A stretch of DNA of 55,852 nucleotides from CBDUQP01 sp965369385 (lineage in GTDB: Bacteria > Planctomycetota > Phycisphaerae > SM23-33). Where the stretch lies: NCBI GenBank assembly GCA_965369385.1, contig CBDUQP010000005.1, positions 1 to 55,852 of the forward strand, read 5' to 3'. How positions within the stretch are numbered: the first letter of the stretch is position 1; each line of letters starts with the position of its first letter. Position numbers and translations under genes: made by a program. The notes under the pieces are model-generated. The model was not told the origin of the DNA, made no database searches, and was given only the letters and a program-made list of their open reading frames with translations. Of the stretch, positions 8,522 to 17,255 are shown one piece after another.

Positions 8522-9622
8522 ATGAGGATCGCGGTTATTGGTGGCGACGGTACGGGCCCGGAAGTAGTGGCTGAGGGCCTCAAGGCGCTTCAGGCTGTTT
8601 CGGAAAAGGTTGGTTTCGAATACGAGACCAAGGAATTCGACCTCAGCGGCGACAGGTATCTGGCAGCTGGCGGCAATCCGAACGAGGCGTCGATTCCCAT
8701 TATCAGTGAGGAAGAGATAGACGAACTTCGCGGTTACGATGCAATCTATCTTGGTGCGGTTGGTCATCCGGATATCGCACCGGGTATCCTGGAACTTGGC
8801 CTTCTGCTCAAGCTGCGTTTTTCGCTGGATCAGTATGTGAATCTTCGTCCGGTCAAGCTGTATCCCGGCGTGGCGACACCCCTGGCCGGCAAGACTTCCG
8901 AAGACATTGAATTCACCGTGATTCGCGAGAACACCGAAGGTCTTTACACGGGCATGGGCGGTGTGCAGTACAAGAACACGCCAAACGAAGTGGCTACCCA
9001 GGTAATGTGCAATACTCGCATGGGTGTTGAGCGGGCGATTCGCTACGCTTTCGAGACATGCCGCCGTCGCAATGACAAGAAACTCTGCACGCTGGTTGCC
9101 AAGCGTAATGTGCTGATGCATGCACATGACCTTTGGTACCGCGCATTTATGCAGATTGGCGAAGAGTATCCGGATATCGAAAAGGATTATAACCACGTCG
9201 ACGCCTGCTGCATGTGGTTCGTGAAGAACCCTGAATACTACGACACCATCGTGGTCTGCAATATGTTCGGCGATATCATTACCGATCTGGGTGCCATGAT
9301 CCAGGGCGGCATGGGCGTTGCTGCCGGCGGAAACATCAATCCCAATGGGGTCAGCATGTATGAGCCTATTGGCGGTTCGGCTCCGAAGTATACCGGCCAG
9401 AATGTAATCAACCCGATTGCAGCTATCGCTGCACTGGCGATGTTGCTGCGTGAAACCGGTAACAATGAGGGCGATGCAAAGCTCGTCGATGCCGGTAACA
9501 GAGTAGAGAATGCGATCATTGCCATGACTCCCCAGATGGACAGTCAGTCCGCAGGGCGGATGGGCTTCTCCACGACTGAAGTTGGTGACAAAATCGCTCA
9601 GATGATCAGAGACGCCGACTAG
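8522..9622 (+). CDS. leuB: 3-isopropylmalate dehydrogenase
   Basis: This NAD-dependent decarboxylating dehydrogenase of 366 residues converts 3-isopropylmalate to 2-oxoisocaproate in leucine synthesis. The start (MRIAVIGGDGTGPEV), the substrate-binding arginines in LRFSLDQYVNLRPVKLYPG, REGT-like RENTEGLYTG, the catalytic Lys in VAKRNVL, the metal-binding NMFGDIITDLGA and the NAD-binding EPIGGSAPKYTGQN are all seen. The sequence is close to the actinobacterial type of LeuB. Homoisocitrate or tartrate dehydrogenase are less likely alternatives. The ATG at 8522 fits the family N-terminus and follows GAAAGGA. No other leucine genes are nearby. A clear terminator follows. Confidence 0.9.
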   Translation: MRIAVIGGDGTGPEVVAEGLKALQAVSEKVGFEYETKEFDLSGDRYLAAGGNPNEASIPIISEEEIDELRGYDAIYLGAVGHPDIAPGILELGLLLKLRFSLDQYVNLRPVKLYPGVATPLAGKTSEDIEFTVIRENTEGLYTGMGGVQYKNTPNEVATQVMCNTRMGVERAIRYAFETCRRRNDKKLCTLVAKRNVLMHAHDLWYRAFMQIGEEYPDIEKDYNHVDACCMWFVKNPEYYDTIVVCNMFGDIITDLGAMIQGGMGVAAGGNINPNGVSMYEPIGGSAPKYTGQNVINPIAAIAALAMLLRETGNNEGDAKLVDAGNRVENAIIAMTPQMDSQSAGRMGFSTTEVGDKIAQMIRDAD

Positions 9623-9645
9623 TTTTGGCCCGGCGATAATCGTGA

Positions 9646-9683
9646 ACGCGGCAGATGCTGAATAAGTGTCTGCCGCGTTTCTT
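9646..9683 (+). terminator. Rho-independent terminator of leuB
   Basis: ACGCGGCAGA (9646-9655) pairs with TCTGCCGCGT (9669-9678), a 10-bp stem, followed by TTTCTT. It lies 24 bases after the leuB stop. Confidence 0.75.
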
Positions 9684-9743
9684 ATTGCACTGATTAGGAG
9701 ACTTGGCGGGCGGCGGTCCGGGCGAGGGTTGCTGCGGCGAGAG

Positions 9744-10082
9744 TCAGTTAAGGCGACGTGTTGATTCGTAAACGCGTGCAACCTTGCCCGCAGAGCGTGC
9801 CTTCGACATCTCGCGTGCGACATCACCTTTTCTCACAGCCGTGGCCAGGCAGAGCGAGCGATATGCCTCAGTTGCCTGGCGCAAAACATCGGCATGTGGT
9901 TCGAGTTGCTTGTGAGACAAGGAGTTGAGTTGCTCCATAATCTGGGGCAGTTGTTCGAGTTGGGCGTTAAGATCATCGAGTTTTTGCGACTTCAACATCT
10001 CTTTACAGGACTCGACAAGCTCCAGCAGTTGTGCTGCCAGCGTTTTGGCATCGCCTGTGGGTGAGTTTGATGGTTCAGTCAT
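9744..10082 (-). CDS. Small helical protein at the end of the hook operon (possible export chaperone)
   Basis: I do not recognise a family for this 112-residue protein. It is predicted to be almost wholly alpha-helical, with Leu/Gln-rich amphipathic segments (AQLLELVESCKEMLKSQ, LNAQLEQLPQIMEQLNSL) and no signal or membrane segment. Its size and position two genes after flgL resemble FliT/FlgN-type flagellar chaperones, but sequence motifs do not prove this. It begins two bases after the stop of the TPR gene, so the two are translated from one message. Flagellar export or anti-sigma roles are inferences from context. Confidence 0.65.
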   Translation of the reverse strand: MTEPSNSPTGDAKTLAAQLLELVESCKEMLKSQKLDDLNAQLEQLPQIMEQLNSLSHKQLEPHADVLRQATEAYRSLCLATAVRKGDVAREMSKARSAGKVARVYESTRRLN

Positions 10083-10084
10083 GA

Positions 10085-10717
10085 TCAGAGAGTTTCGGAT
10101 CGTGCTTTGGCGATGCTGCCGTGCACTTGGGCCAGCAGGTCGGCGGCTTCTTTCTTGCCGGGTTCGAGCACGAGTACCTTGATAAGCGTATCGCGGGCTT
10201 CTTCGAGGCGTCCGTCACGGGCGTATAGCGTAGCCACGCAGAACAGCACCGACACATCATCAGGATGCGATTCCAGGAATACTTCCAGGTAGTAGATAAC
10301 CTTGGAGAATTCGCCCATCTGTACGGATGTCTGGAAAAGCCCGAGCAGGGCGACCAGGTTATCGGAATCTATTTCAAGACATTTCAGGTACATGTCAAAG
10401 GCGTGTGCATATTGTTGTTTTCGCTGGTAGATCATCGCCATGCCGCCGAATGCTTCGTGGCATTGCGGCTGAAGTGTGATCGCCATGGCGAATGCCTTTT
10501 CGGCATCTTCGATCTGATCGGTCTGGAGCCCGATAACGCCCAAGCCCACATAGGGCCCCGCTTGGCGTGGGGCTGCGTCCACGGCTTGTCTATAGCATTC
10601 CAGTGCTCGCGGGTAGTTGTCTACTGCGGCGTAGCAGTCGCCGAGCTCTTTGAGCAGCTCGTAATTGCTTTCGGCGTTGTGGTCAGGGCCGAAAGCGTTT
10701 GGATTGGTTAGTCTCAC
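10085..10717 (-). CDS. TPR-repeat protein in the flagellar operon
   Basis: This 210-residue soluble protein is made of tandem tetratricopeptide repeats. At least five 34-residue units are seen, for example LLKELGDCYAAVDNYPRAL and PYVGLGVIGLQTDQIEDAE. TPR folds bind other proteins, and the place after flgL suggests a scaffold or chaperone in assembly. A GTG start at 10717 is preferred because AGAAGG lies six bases upstream; a TTG at 10756 is the longer alternative. It lies 68 bases beyond flgL on the same strand and just before the helical protein. The function is unknown. Confidence 0.8.
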   Translation of the reverse strand: MRLTNPNAFGPDHNAESNYELLKELGDCYAAVDNYPRALECYRQAVDAAPRQAGPYVGLGVIGLQTDQIEDAEKAFAMAITLQPQCHEAFGGMAMIYQRKQQYAHAFDMYLKCLEIDSDNLVALLGLFQTSVQMGEFSKVIYYLEVFLESHPDDVSVLFCVATLYARDGRLEEARDTLIKVLVLEPGKKEAADLLAQVHGSIAKARSETL

Positions 10718-10785
10718 ATTGCACCTTCTATTCTCGGGCACGTCTTCCCCGGACAAATTCGATATAACTCGTCTTCGTTCAAAGG

Positions 10786-12204
10786 CTATCTGATGTAGTC
10801 CAATAGCGACATATTCAGCAGTTTTGCCGCCGATGCGAGGGTCATCTCATAGAGCGTCTGGGATTTCGCCAGTTCAACCGAAATCTGTACGACATCGGCA
10901 TCCTGAATACGCGATCTCTGAGTTTCGGCATTATAGGCAACGTTGTCTAGTGTTGTCTTGATGCTGTCAAGCGCCTGCAGTCTGGCACCGACGGATGTTG
11001 TTTGCCTCACCACGCTCACCTTGACTTCGCTAAGTGCATCGGCATACGGTATAAGCTTGGCGATGTGCTCGTTCGCGCTGAGAGTTCTAGCCTGCTTGAG
11101 AGTATCCCTGAGTGAGATCATCAAGCCGAATATATCGAAGGTGCCCGGTACCTGGACCGTATTCGTTCCAGCTTGAGTGATGGCAGAGGAATCAACGTAG
11201 AGCACCCTTCCTGTTGCGGAATCGGTGACGGCTTCATTATCGGCAAAGCTGATGGGGATGGTGTCTACCCCGCCGTTAATGCTGAGCGTGCCGCTGCCGG
11301 ACAGGGTAACCGCTCCCGCTGTTCCGCCTGGAATCGCGCTCGTGTCAACATAGACCACTCTACCGTTCTCATCTTCCAGTTTCAGGTCAGCGCTGCCGAT
11401 AGTCTGAGTCGGTCCAGAGCCGAAGCGTATCGTGCCGGCCGGCTCATCTATGGTGATGGTTCCTGAGCCTATCAAGGTGTCGCCGGTGTTTGAACTTGCT
11501 CCGATTGCGAGGCCCAAGGGTGGACCTATTGTTACTGTGGCACTGTGGGTTACATCGAGAGGGGCATCTCCTCTCATGCTTGAGGTTCCCGATCCGGGTA
11601 TTGCTCCGGTAGCGCCGGTTATAACTGGTGGCTGTCTGCGGTCATTGCGGAAGAACCTGTCTCCAACCAGCATGGACGGATACCTGATGCCGGGGGCGAT
11701 TGGGACCGTGAGGTCATCCGGTTCGCCGCGATATTCCACGCTCGTTATTTCGCCATCGGTCTTGATTACCTCGTAAGGAGTCTGTGAGATGTCGCCTCCG
11801 CCGAAGATGTATCGTCCCATATACTCGCTATTGGCGGCCATCACTGCTTCTTCGAGCATGCCATTGATCTGGACTGCGGCCTGTTCGCGGTTCTCTGCAT
11901 TGTATGTGCCAGAGAGGACTTGTTGGAATACAACTTCCATATCGGAAAGCTGGTTGCTCATTCGCTGTAGTATTGTATCGGCTTGCAGGAGATTGTCCTC
12001 GACCATGGCGAGGTTGTCCTGGTAGGCAGTCAGGGACGTGACGGTATCCACGAGCGAGAGTATGTGGTAGGCGTCCGAGGGTGAGTCGGAAGCGTGCCTG
12101 ATTCTCTTGCCGGAGCTTGCTTGGTTCTGCAGCTTGGTCATCGCATTCATGTGGTTTCTGAGTGACGTTGACGTGCTGCGGTATATTGTATTCCATCCAG
12201 CCAT
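10786..12204 (-). CDS. flgL: Flagellar hook-filament junction protein FlgL
   Basis: FlgL (HAP3) is exported and forms the junction layer that adapts the hook-FlgK zone to the flagellin filament. The 472-residue protein has the family N-terminus (NTIYRSTSTSLRNHMNAMTKLQNQASSGKRI, D0/D1) and a flagellin-like C-terminus (AETQRSRIQDADVVQISVELAKSQTLYEMTLASAAKLL). Between them is a large insertion, about residues 190-360. It contains two beta-rich repeat units ending in near-identical GRVVYVDTSAI and GRVLYVDSSAI, which makes it longer than enterobacterial FlgL. The start is supported by AGGAGA upstream of the ATG. It follows flgK, with a stem-loop in the gap. Confidence 0.93.
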   Translation of the reverse strand: MAGWNTIYRSTSTSLRNHMNAMTKLQNQASSGKRIRHASDSPSDAYHILSLVDTVTSLTAYQDNLAMVEDNLLQADTILQRMSNQLSDMEVVFQQVLSGTYNAENREQAAVQINGMLEEAVMAANSEYMGRYIFGGGDISQTPYEVIKTDGEITSVEYRGEPDDLTVPIAPGIRYPSMLVGDRFFRNDRRQPPVITGATGAIPGSGTSSMRGDAPLDVTHSATVTIGPPLGLAIGASSNTGDTLIGSGTITIDEPAGTIRFGSGPTQTIGSADLKLEDENGRVVYVDTSAIPGGTAGAVTLSGSGTLSINGGVDTIPISFADNEAVTDSATGRVLYVDSSAITQAGTNTVQVPGTFDIFGLMISLRDTLKQARTLSANEHIAKLIPYADALSEVKVSVVRQTTSVGARLQALDSIKTTLDNVAYNAETQRSRIQDADVVQISVELAKSQTLYEMTLASAAKLLNMSLLDYIR

Positions 12205-12273
12205 CTTGCTATCTCCTGCAGCCAGTTCTTTGTCACGGCGAAATATGCGAACCGGAATATTCGTAAGTCGTTG

Positions 12274-12295
12274 CCTGTCCGCTGTTGCGGACAGG
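12274..12295. other. Stem-loop between flgK and flgL
   Basis: CCTGTCCGC-TGTT-GCGGACAGG is a perfect 9-bp hairpin in the 132-base gap between flgK and flgL. There is no T tract on either strand, so it may be an RNA-processing, stability or attenuation structure rather than a terminator. Confidence 0.5.
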
Positions 12296-12336
12296 TTACC
12301 ATCGCTAGTTTTCCCTGTGACAGAGTACCAGTGTGT

Positions 12337-14322
12337 CTACTGCATGATATCCATGAGGTGATTCATGGCGTTTTCCTGAGTTTTGATGAACTTGGCTAGC
12401 GCCTGGAACATCTGCTCAAATATTATGAGTTTGGCGGCTTCATCGTTCATATCCACTCCGCCGACATCATCTCGCTGTTTCAGTAATTGATCAGTAATAT
12501 TTTGGATGCTGGATTGTCGCATATCACGGGAGACTATGCGTTCGCCGAGGCTGGCGGTCATTGAGCGGTATGCTTCGGTGACGGTGGTGTTTCTAAGATC
12601 TCCCAGCTTGTCATTTTCAATATCGGCCATTCTGGCGATATTCATGTTGTCAGCGCCGCCCAGCGTGGTTGCAAGTCTCCAAGGAGAGGACATTATGTCC
12701 TGGCGGACCTCCATCGTCTTTGCAGAGGTCCCGCTGAAGAACGTATTGATGCCCGCTGCCGCAAGGATGCCGCTGCTGTCGCTGTCGGCCATTGCGGCAA
12801 TATCGAAGAACTCACCGTTAACCAGCGTTCCGGACCCCAATTGAACATGCAATCCGTTGGTGATTTCGATTCGATCGCCCGCAGCGTAACCCGAGCCTAC
12901 GTTGATGGTCTTTACGTGACTTCCACTACCATCGGTTATCGTGAGGAAGACATCGTCGATGCTCACGTCGAATATCGGACCACCAGTGCCGGATACGGTT
13001 GCAGTGTATGTTTCGTTGGCTGTGCCGGTGTATTGCCCTGATATTGTCGGCGATGCCGTCCCTGTGGCCATCGGGGTAATAACGTCGGAATAGGGGACGA
13101 AGTCGAACCGGTAACGCGATGAATCGGTAACCTGCATTTGCAGCCGCGTGTCGGAAACAGTCACGAGGAGATTCGGAATTGGCAGTGTGGAGAAGGCATT
13201 GGCCACATCGGCGACGGTGTCGGCAGGGTCGATAGCGACCTCGTAGTAACTTACGGTATCCGTGGTCAGGTCCGTCATGCGGAGGTTCACAGTGCCGGCA
13301 ACTATATTGGAGTCAATGTCACCGATGACAGCAGTCGGCGATCCGAACGGCGTTCCGATGAGTTCAGTGAAGCTGCCGCCTCCCGGCTGGTCAACGTTGC
13401 CGATTCCCTGAACGTGATAGCCATTTATTTCCCTTATCATCGAAGTGGCTATCGCATCCAGTCGCCCTTTGATTTCCGGCAAAAGTACATTCTTCAGCGA
13501 AGCCATAGCGCCTACTTTTCCGCCGGAGATGTCGGTCGTCCAGTAATTGGCTCCTTCGACAGAGTATCCGAGTTTCTGGTCCATATTGAGGCCGAGAGTG
13601 ATCTCTGTCGATGAGTTGCTGGTGACGATCGGCGTGCCCCACATGTCAATGCTGACGACGCCCGGTTTGTCGGCTTGTCTGTAAACGGAGACATCGACGA
13701 GTTCAGCAAGACGGCTTACCGCCTGATCTCTCTTGTCGAGAATCAGGTTTGCATTTCCACCTCTCATCAGCAGTGGGGCTATTTGTCCGTTCAACTCGGA
13801 GATTTCTGCTGACAGCGAGTTGATTTCCTGGCTGACGAGACTGCTTTCAAGCGAAACAACACTCTCCAGCTCTTCGATGATTCCGGCGATATTGTTGAAC
13901 TGTCGTGCAACGGCGTCGGCCGCCCACACTACGCTCTCCTGGAGCACCGTGCTGCTCGGCTCCATCGAGAGTTTCTGCATCATGGAGAACATGTGCGACA
14001 TCGTCGCGCCCAGATCATGGTCTCCCAGTTCGCCAAGCGAGTTCTCCAATTCCCGAAGTGTATTGAGTTCCTGTGACAGTTGTCCCAATAGCGGCTGTTG
14101 GCGTAGCAGCTCGCGTTCCAGAAGGTCATCGATGGCTCGAGCGACTTCCCGTACATTCGCTCCACCAATTACGCTTTCCGTACTCGTCTGGAATTCGAGA
14201 GGCTCTATAATGACATCCTGGCGGTGATAACCTTCCGTTGCAGAGTTGGCTATATTTGTACCTACCACCTCCAACGCTCGCCTGGCGACTTCAAGTCCGC
14301 TTGTGCCTATTCCGAAATTCAT
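12337..14322 (-). CDS. flgK: Flagellar hook-associated protein FlgK
   Basis: FlgK (HAP1) is exported and caps the hook before FlgL and the filament are added. The 661-residue protein starts with the rod/hook-family helix (MNFGIGTSGLEVARRALEVVGTNIANSATEGYHRQDV) and ends with the matching D0 helix (EAAKLIIFEQMFQALAKFIKTQENAMNHLMDIM). The middle, roughly residues 330-560, carries beta-rich inserts with Thr/Gly repeats, accounting for its larger size than Salmonella FlgK. The ATG at 14322 is chosen over 14361 because GGAG lies at good spacing and the conserved N-terminus begins there. It sits between flgN, its likely chaperone gene, and flgL. Confidence 0.94.
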   Translation of the reverse strand: MNFGIGTSGLEVARRALEVVGTNIANSATEGYHRQDVIIEPLEFQTSTESVIGGANVREVARAIDDLLERELLRQQPLLGQLSQELNTLRELENSLGELGDHDLGATMSHMFSMMQKLSMEPSSTVLQESVVWAADAVARQFNNIAGIIEELESVVSLESSLVSQEINSLSAEISELNGQIAPLLMRGGNANLILDKRDQAVSRLAELVDVSVYRQADKPGVVSIDMWGTPIVTSNSSTEITLGLNMDQKLGYSVEGANYWTTDISGGKVGAMASLKNVLLPEIKGRLDAIATSMIREINGYHVQGIGNVDQPGGGSFTELIGTPFGSPTAVIGDIDSNIVAGTVNLRMTDLTTDTVSYYEVAIDPADTVADVANAFSTLPIPNLLVTVSDTRLQMQVTDSSRYRFDFVPYSDVITPMATGTASPTISGQYTGTANETYTATVSGTGGPIFDVSIDDVFLTITDGSGSHVKTINVGSGYAAGDRIEITNGLHVQLGSGTLVNGEFFDIAAMADSDSSGILAAAGINTFFSGTSAKTMEVRQDIMSSPWRLATTLGGADNMNIARMADIENDKLGDLRNTTVTEAYRSMTASLGERIVSRDMRQSSIQNITDQLLKQRDDVGGVDMNDEAAKLIIFEQMFQALAKFIKTQENAMNHLMDIMQ

Positions 14323-14412
14323 ACCACAGCTCCATCCGGCAATAGTGCCGGTCAGTATCATACTAAGACTCTCGAATGTCCCAATCAGTTGGTTTCACCC
14401 GGAGAAAACACA

Positions 14413-14934
14413 TCACTGCTGCGAATCCATCAGGTTGTCACCGTTGCTCCACGGCGTGCTGCCTTTGGTGTCGTAGGTCGTCACCGATTCCGCACGAGGA
14501 AAAAGGGTATCCATTATCATTCTGTTGATTCGAGTACATTCCCGCAGCAACATTGCCGTTGCGAGGTGCTGGTTTCGCAGCGCATCAGCCAGAAGCATTA
14601 TCTGCTGTCTGCGATAGTCGACGTCAGACTTCTGCATCGGCGTCATGTATTCCATTATCGCGGTCAGAGTGGCCGTCTCCTGGTCTAGACCAACCGCACT
14701 TGCAAGCGAATTGCGCACTGCCTTCAGCTTCATGTCCGTAGATGTCTGGTTGTGGACGATCACCTCTATTTCGTCCAGCAGTTCCTTAAGCCTCGCTTCG
14801 TCGCGGGCGATCAGCGCTTCTGACAGGTGCTCAAGCTGCCCACGTCTCACATCAAGCAGGCGTATCTCTTCGTCGAGCACCGTAATGAGTTCGGCCGTCA
14901 GGCTGTCTGTTGGTGATTGGCAGGGGGTTCTCAT
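14413..14934 (-). CDS. flgN: Flagellar export chaperone FlgN-like protein
   Basis: FlgN binds FlgK and FlgL in the cytoplasm and delivers them to the export gate. This 173-residue protein is predicted to be nearly all helical with long heptad-like segments (LTAELITVLDEEIRLLDVRRGQLEHLSEALIARD), no signal peptide, and the FlgN pattern of a C-terminal helix (LRNQHLATAMLLRECTRINRMIMDTLF). Its place directly before flgK is the usual one. Its ATG overlaps the flgJ stop by four bases, with GGAG upstream. FlgN proteins diverge strongly, so the call leans on context as well as composition. Confidence 0.82.
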   Translation of the reverse strand: MRTPCQSPTDSLTAELITVLDEEIRLLDVRRGQLEHLSEALIARDEARLKELLDEIEVIVHNQTSTDMKLKAVRNSLASAVGLDQETATLTAIMEYMTPMQKSDVDYRRQQIMLLADALRNQHLATAMLLRECTRINRMIMDTLFPRAESVTTYDTKGSTPWSNGDNLMDSQQ

Positions 14935-15296
14935 CTAAGGTGCTCCATCTGTGATACGTCCGGAAGATCTTCCTTGGTAGTGCGTTGAATGTCATTGTAG
15001 ACCTGTTTCCACAGACCTATACCACCCTGGTCAACCATGCCTTCCGACATGAACTGCCAGAACATACTGCGTATCTGTTCACCGGTCTTGTCAGTGAACA
15101 GGCCGGATTTAGGAATGGTTCGTTCCATTCCTTCCATAACCTTGTTCAATAGGACAGACTCGAAACCCTTGGCGACTTCCATCGCCTTGGATCCCTTGAG
15201 TTGGTGCTTGAACTGGGCTTCTTTTGCCGCGTTCAAAGACTCAATAGTCTTCAGCCCGCTGGTCGCGATCGAATTCATGGGGTTAATATCAAGCAT
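14931..15296 (-). CDS. flgJ: Rod-binding protein FlgJ, N-terminal domain only
   Basis: This 121-residue protein matches the rod-binding domain of FlgJ (KAMEVAKGFESVLLNKVMEGMERTIPKSGLFTDKTGEQIRSMFWQFMSEGMVDQGGIGLWKQVY). The domain acts as the rod cap during assembly in the periplasm. It lacks the C-terminal muramidase domain of the enterobacterial protein, as in many other phyla, so a separate peptidoglycan hydrolase must be used. The ATG at 15296 is preferred because TAGGTGA lies just upstream; an in-frame GTG at 15305 is the alternative. It abuts flgI and overlaps flgN by four bases. Confidence 0.9.
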   Translation of the reverse strand: MLDINPMNSIATSGLKTIESLNAAKEAQFKHQLKGSKAMEVAKGFESVLLNKVMEGMERTIPKSGLFTDKTGEQIRSMFWQFMSEGMVDQGGIGLWKQVYNDIQRTTKEDLPDVSQMEHLR

Positions 15297-15305
15297 TAGT
15301 TTCAC

Positions 15306-16490
15306 CTACATTATCTTGAGTTCGGCTTCAAGCGCTCCCGCACGTTTCAATGATTCGAATATCGCGATAAGATCTGTTGGTGTAAGGCCCATTGCATTAA
15401 GAGCATCTGCCAGCTCTTTCAGACTTACCTGCTCAGGGATTATGTGAAACGCCGACTGCTTCTCTTTCACAGATATCTGTGTGTCGGGGGCCTGAACCGT
15501 GCTGCCTGCCTTGGCAAGCGGTCCCGGTTGGGACACCTGTGTTGATTCCTTCACCACCATCGTCAGGCTTCCCTGCGAGATCGCAACGGGCGATATTCTC
15601 ACCGAATCACTGACGATAATCGTGCCGGTTCGTTCGTTCACCACGATAATCGCGGGCAGTTCGGTCTTCACACGCAGAGCATGAATGCTTGCCATGAAAG
15701 CGGGAACCCTGGATGTGTGCGATTGCGGCACTCGCACTCGGATCGATCCGGGATCGTCGATCTTGGCGATGTCAGGGTACTTCTTGTTGATTTCTGTGGC
15801 GATTCTGTCGGCCGTGGTGAAGTCCGGGTTTCTGAGCTGAAGTGTGATCGTGCCATTGCATAGGTATGTGGATTTCTCAGACCGTTCCACGCGTGCTCCG
15901 CTGGGGATTCTGGCGACCGTGGGATGTCCCTTGGTCACCGAGGCAGCTTCACCTTCTGCGGAGAAACCACCGATCGAAATCGGTCCGGTTGCAACCGCAT
16001 ATACTTCGCCATCAGCACCCTTAAGTGGAGTCATCAGCAGAGTGCCTCCCTGAAGGCTGGAGGCATCGCCAATTATTGCCACCTCAACGTCTATCGTATC
16101 GTCGGCGTTCTTAAACGGTCCCAATTTCGCGGTCACATAGACGCTGGCGATAGCTTTGCTCTTGGTATCTTTCGGCGAAATCGCTATCTTGTTGCCTTTG
16201 CGAAGCATGCTGGCCATGGCGCGGGCACTTACTGGTGATCCGTCTCCTGTTCCGCGAAGGCCCACGACCAGCCCATATCCCGAAAGCGCGTTGTCACGCA
16301 CGCCCTTGAGAGTCGTGATATCCTTGATGCGTCCTTTGCTGAGTTCCTCGCGATGCAGCTTGAGTTTCAGTTGGGTGGCTTCTTGAGGAGACAGCTTCTG
16401 GATTTTGGCTGGATCACTCTCCCTGACGCCGGCCGAGACCGTCGCAGCGAGCACCGTAAGGACTGCCATTGTTGTTAGTAATTTCATCAT
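15306..16490 (-). CDS. flgI: Flagellar P-ring protein FlgI
   Basis: FlgI forms the P ring around the rod in the peptidoglycan layer. The 394-residue protein has a Sec signal peptide (about residues 1-20, LLTTMAVLTVLAATVSA), then the conserved FlgI core: RIKDITTLKGVRDNALSGYGLVVGLRGTGD, the MASMLRKGNKI segment, GGTLLMTPLKGADGEVYAVATGP and the C-terminal LKELADALNAMGLTPTDLIAIFESLKRAGAL. Its length is normal for the family. GGAG precedes the two adjacent ATG codons; either could be used. It lies between flgH and flgJ. Confidence 0.95.
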   Translation of the reverse strand: MMKLLTTMAVLTVLAATVSAGVRESDPAKIQKLSPQEATQLKLKLHREELSKGRIKDITTLKGVRDNALSGYGLVVGLRGTGDGSPVSARAMASMLRKGNKIAISPKDTKSKAIASVYVTAKLGPFKNADDTIDVEVAIIGDASSLQGGTLLMTPLKGADGEVYAVATGPISIGGFSAEGEAASVTKGHPTVARIPSGARVERSEKSTYLCNGTITLQLRNPDFTTADRIATEINKKYPDIAKIDDPGSIRVRVPQSHTSRVPAFMASIHALRVKTELPAIIVVNERTGTIIVSDSVRISPVAISQGSLTMVVKESTQVSQPGPLAKAGSTVQAPDTQISVKEKQSAFHIIPEQVSLKELADALNAMGLTPTDLIAIFESLKRAGALEAELKIM

Positions 16491-16601
16491 TCACTCCAAA
16501 TCCGATGTCCCTGTGAATTCAGGCACTCTCATTGTGCATCCAGGCAAGTTGACGCGTCGAGTATTGAGCATCAAGTCTCAGTCGGCATTCGCCTTGTCAT
16601 A

Positions 16602-17255
16602 TTAGAACGGATTCATAAAGTTCGCAATCCGTCCGAGCCATCCCGGGTTCGTGAAATTCTTCTCCGCCGAATCAGTGGTCCAAACCAGGTGGAAATCCGC
16701 CACCTTGGAACTGTTTATAGTGTTGTCGAAGGCGATATCGTTCGGCCGCACCACACCGCTTATTTGCAGCATTTGCGTCTCACCAATAATTGTTCGCATA
16801 CGCTTGCCAACAACCAGCAGGTTCCCATTGGGAAGAACATCTTCCACGGTCACGGTAATGTAGTCAGTGATGCTCCTGTCGGCGCTGACTTTCGACCCCC
16901 CCTGGAACTTATTGCTGGAGTTGCTCGCGAAATCCAGTTTAGCGAAGTCAAACGTGTGGGCCGACTTGCTGGCGACATTTCTGCCAGCGATATCGCCCAG
17001 ATTCAACGTGCCGGCCATATTGGCTGAGCGAGAGGTGTCCTTGTTCATGTCCCGGTCGGTATCGCGTGAAAGTGAACTCTTCTCGTCAATCTTGATTGTA
17101 AGCAGGTCGCCTACGTTTCTCGCGGTGTCGTCTGCATATATGTCTTTCATTCGCGGTGAGGCTTTAGCCCAGATTGAATCTGCGCCAGCTTGCGTGGAAA
17201 CGATGGTCACCGTCACTACTGCAATCGCCATTAGGATTGTCGTTGTTCGCATCAT
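16602..17255 (-). CDS. flgH: Flagellar L-ring protein FlgH, without lipobox
   Basis: FlgH forms the outer-membrane L ring. The 217-residue protein shows the FlgH pattern (SIWA, DIYADDTARNVGDLLTIKIDE, ITVTVEDVLPNGNLLVVGKR, ISGVVRPNDIAFDNTINSSKVADFHL). It has an N-terminal hydrophobic signal (TILMAIAVVTVTIVSTQAGA), but the Cys of the usual lipoprotein signal is absent; an AGA site for ordinary signal peptidase is seen instead. FlgH is normally a lipoprotein, so anchoring may differ here. GGAGG precedes the ATG, which overlaps the flgA stop by four bases. Confidence 0.93.
   Translation of the reverse strand: MMRTTTILMAIAVVTVTIVSTQAGADSIWAKASPRMKDIYADDTARNVGDLLTIKIDEKSSLSRDTDRDMNKDTSRSANMAGTLNLGDIAGRNVASKSAHTFDFAKLDFASNSSNKFQGGSKVSADRSITDYITVTVEDVLPNGNLLVVGKRMRTIIGETQMLQISGVVRPNDIAFDNTINSSKVADFHLVWTTDSAEKNFTNPGWLGRIANFMNPF

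Noticed and set aside
8357..9826. Long open frame antisense to leuB (489 residues)
   Set aside because: It lies opposite a clear LeuB gene, has no recognisable domain, and is expected from the codon usage of the sense gene.
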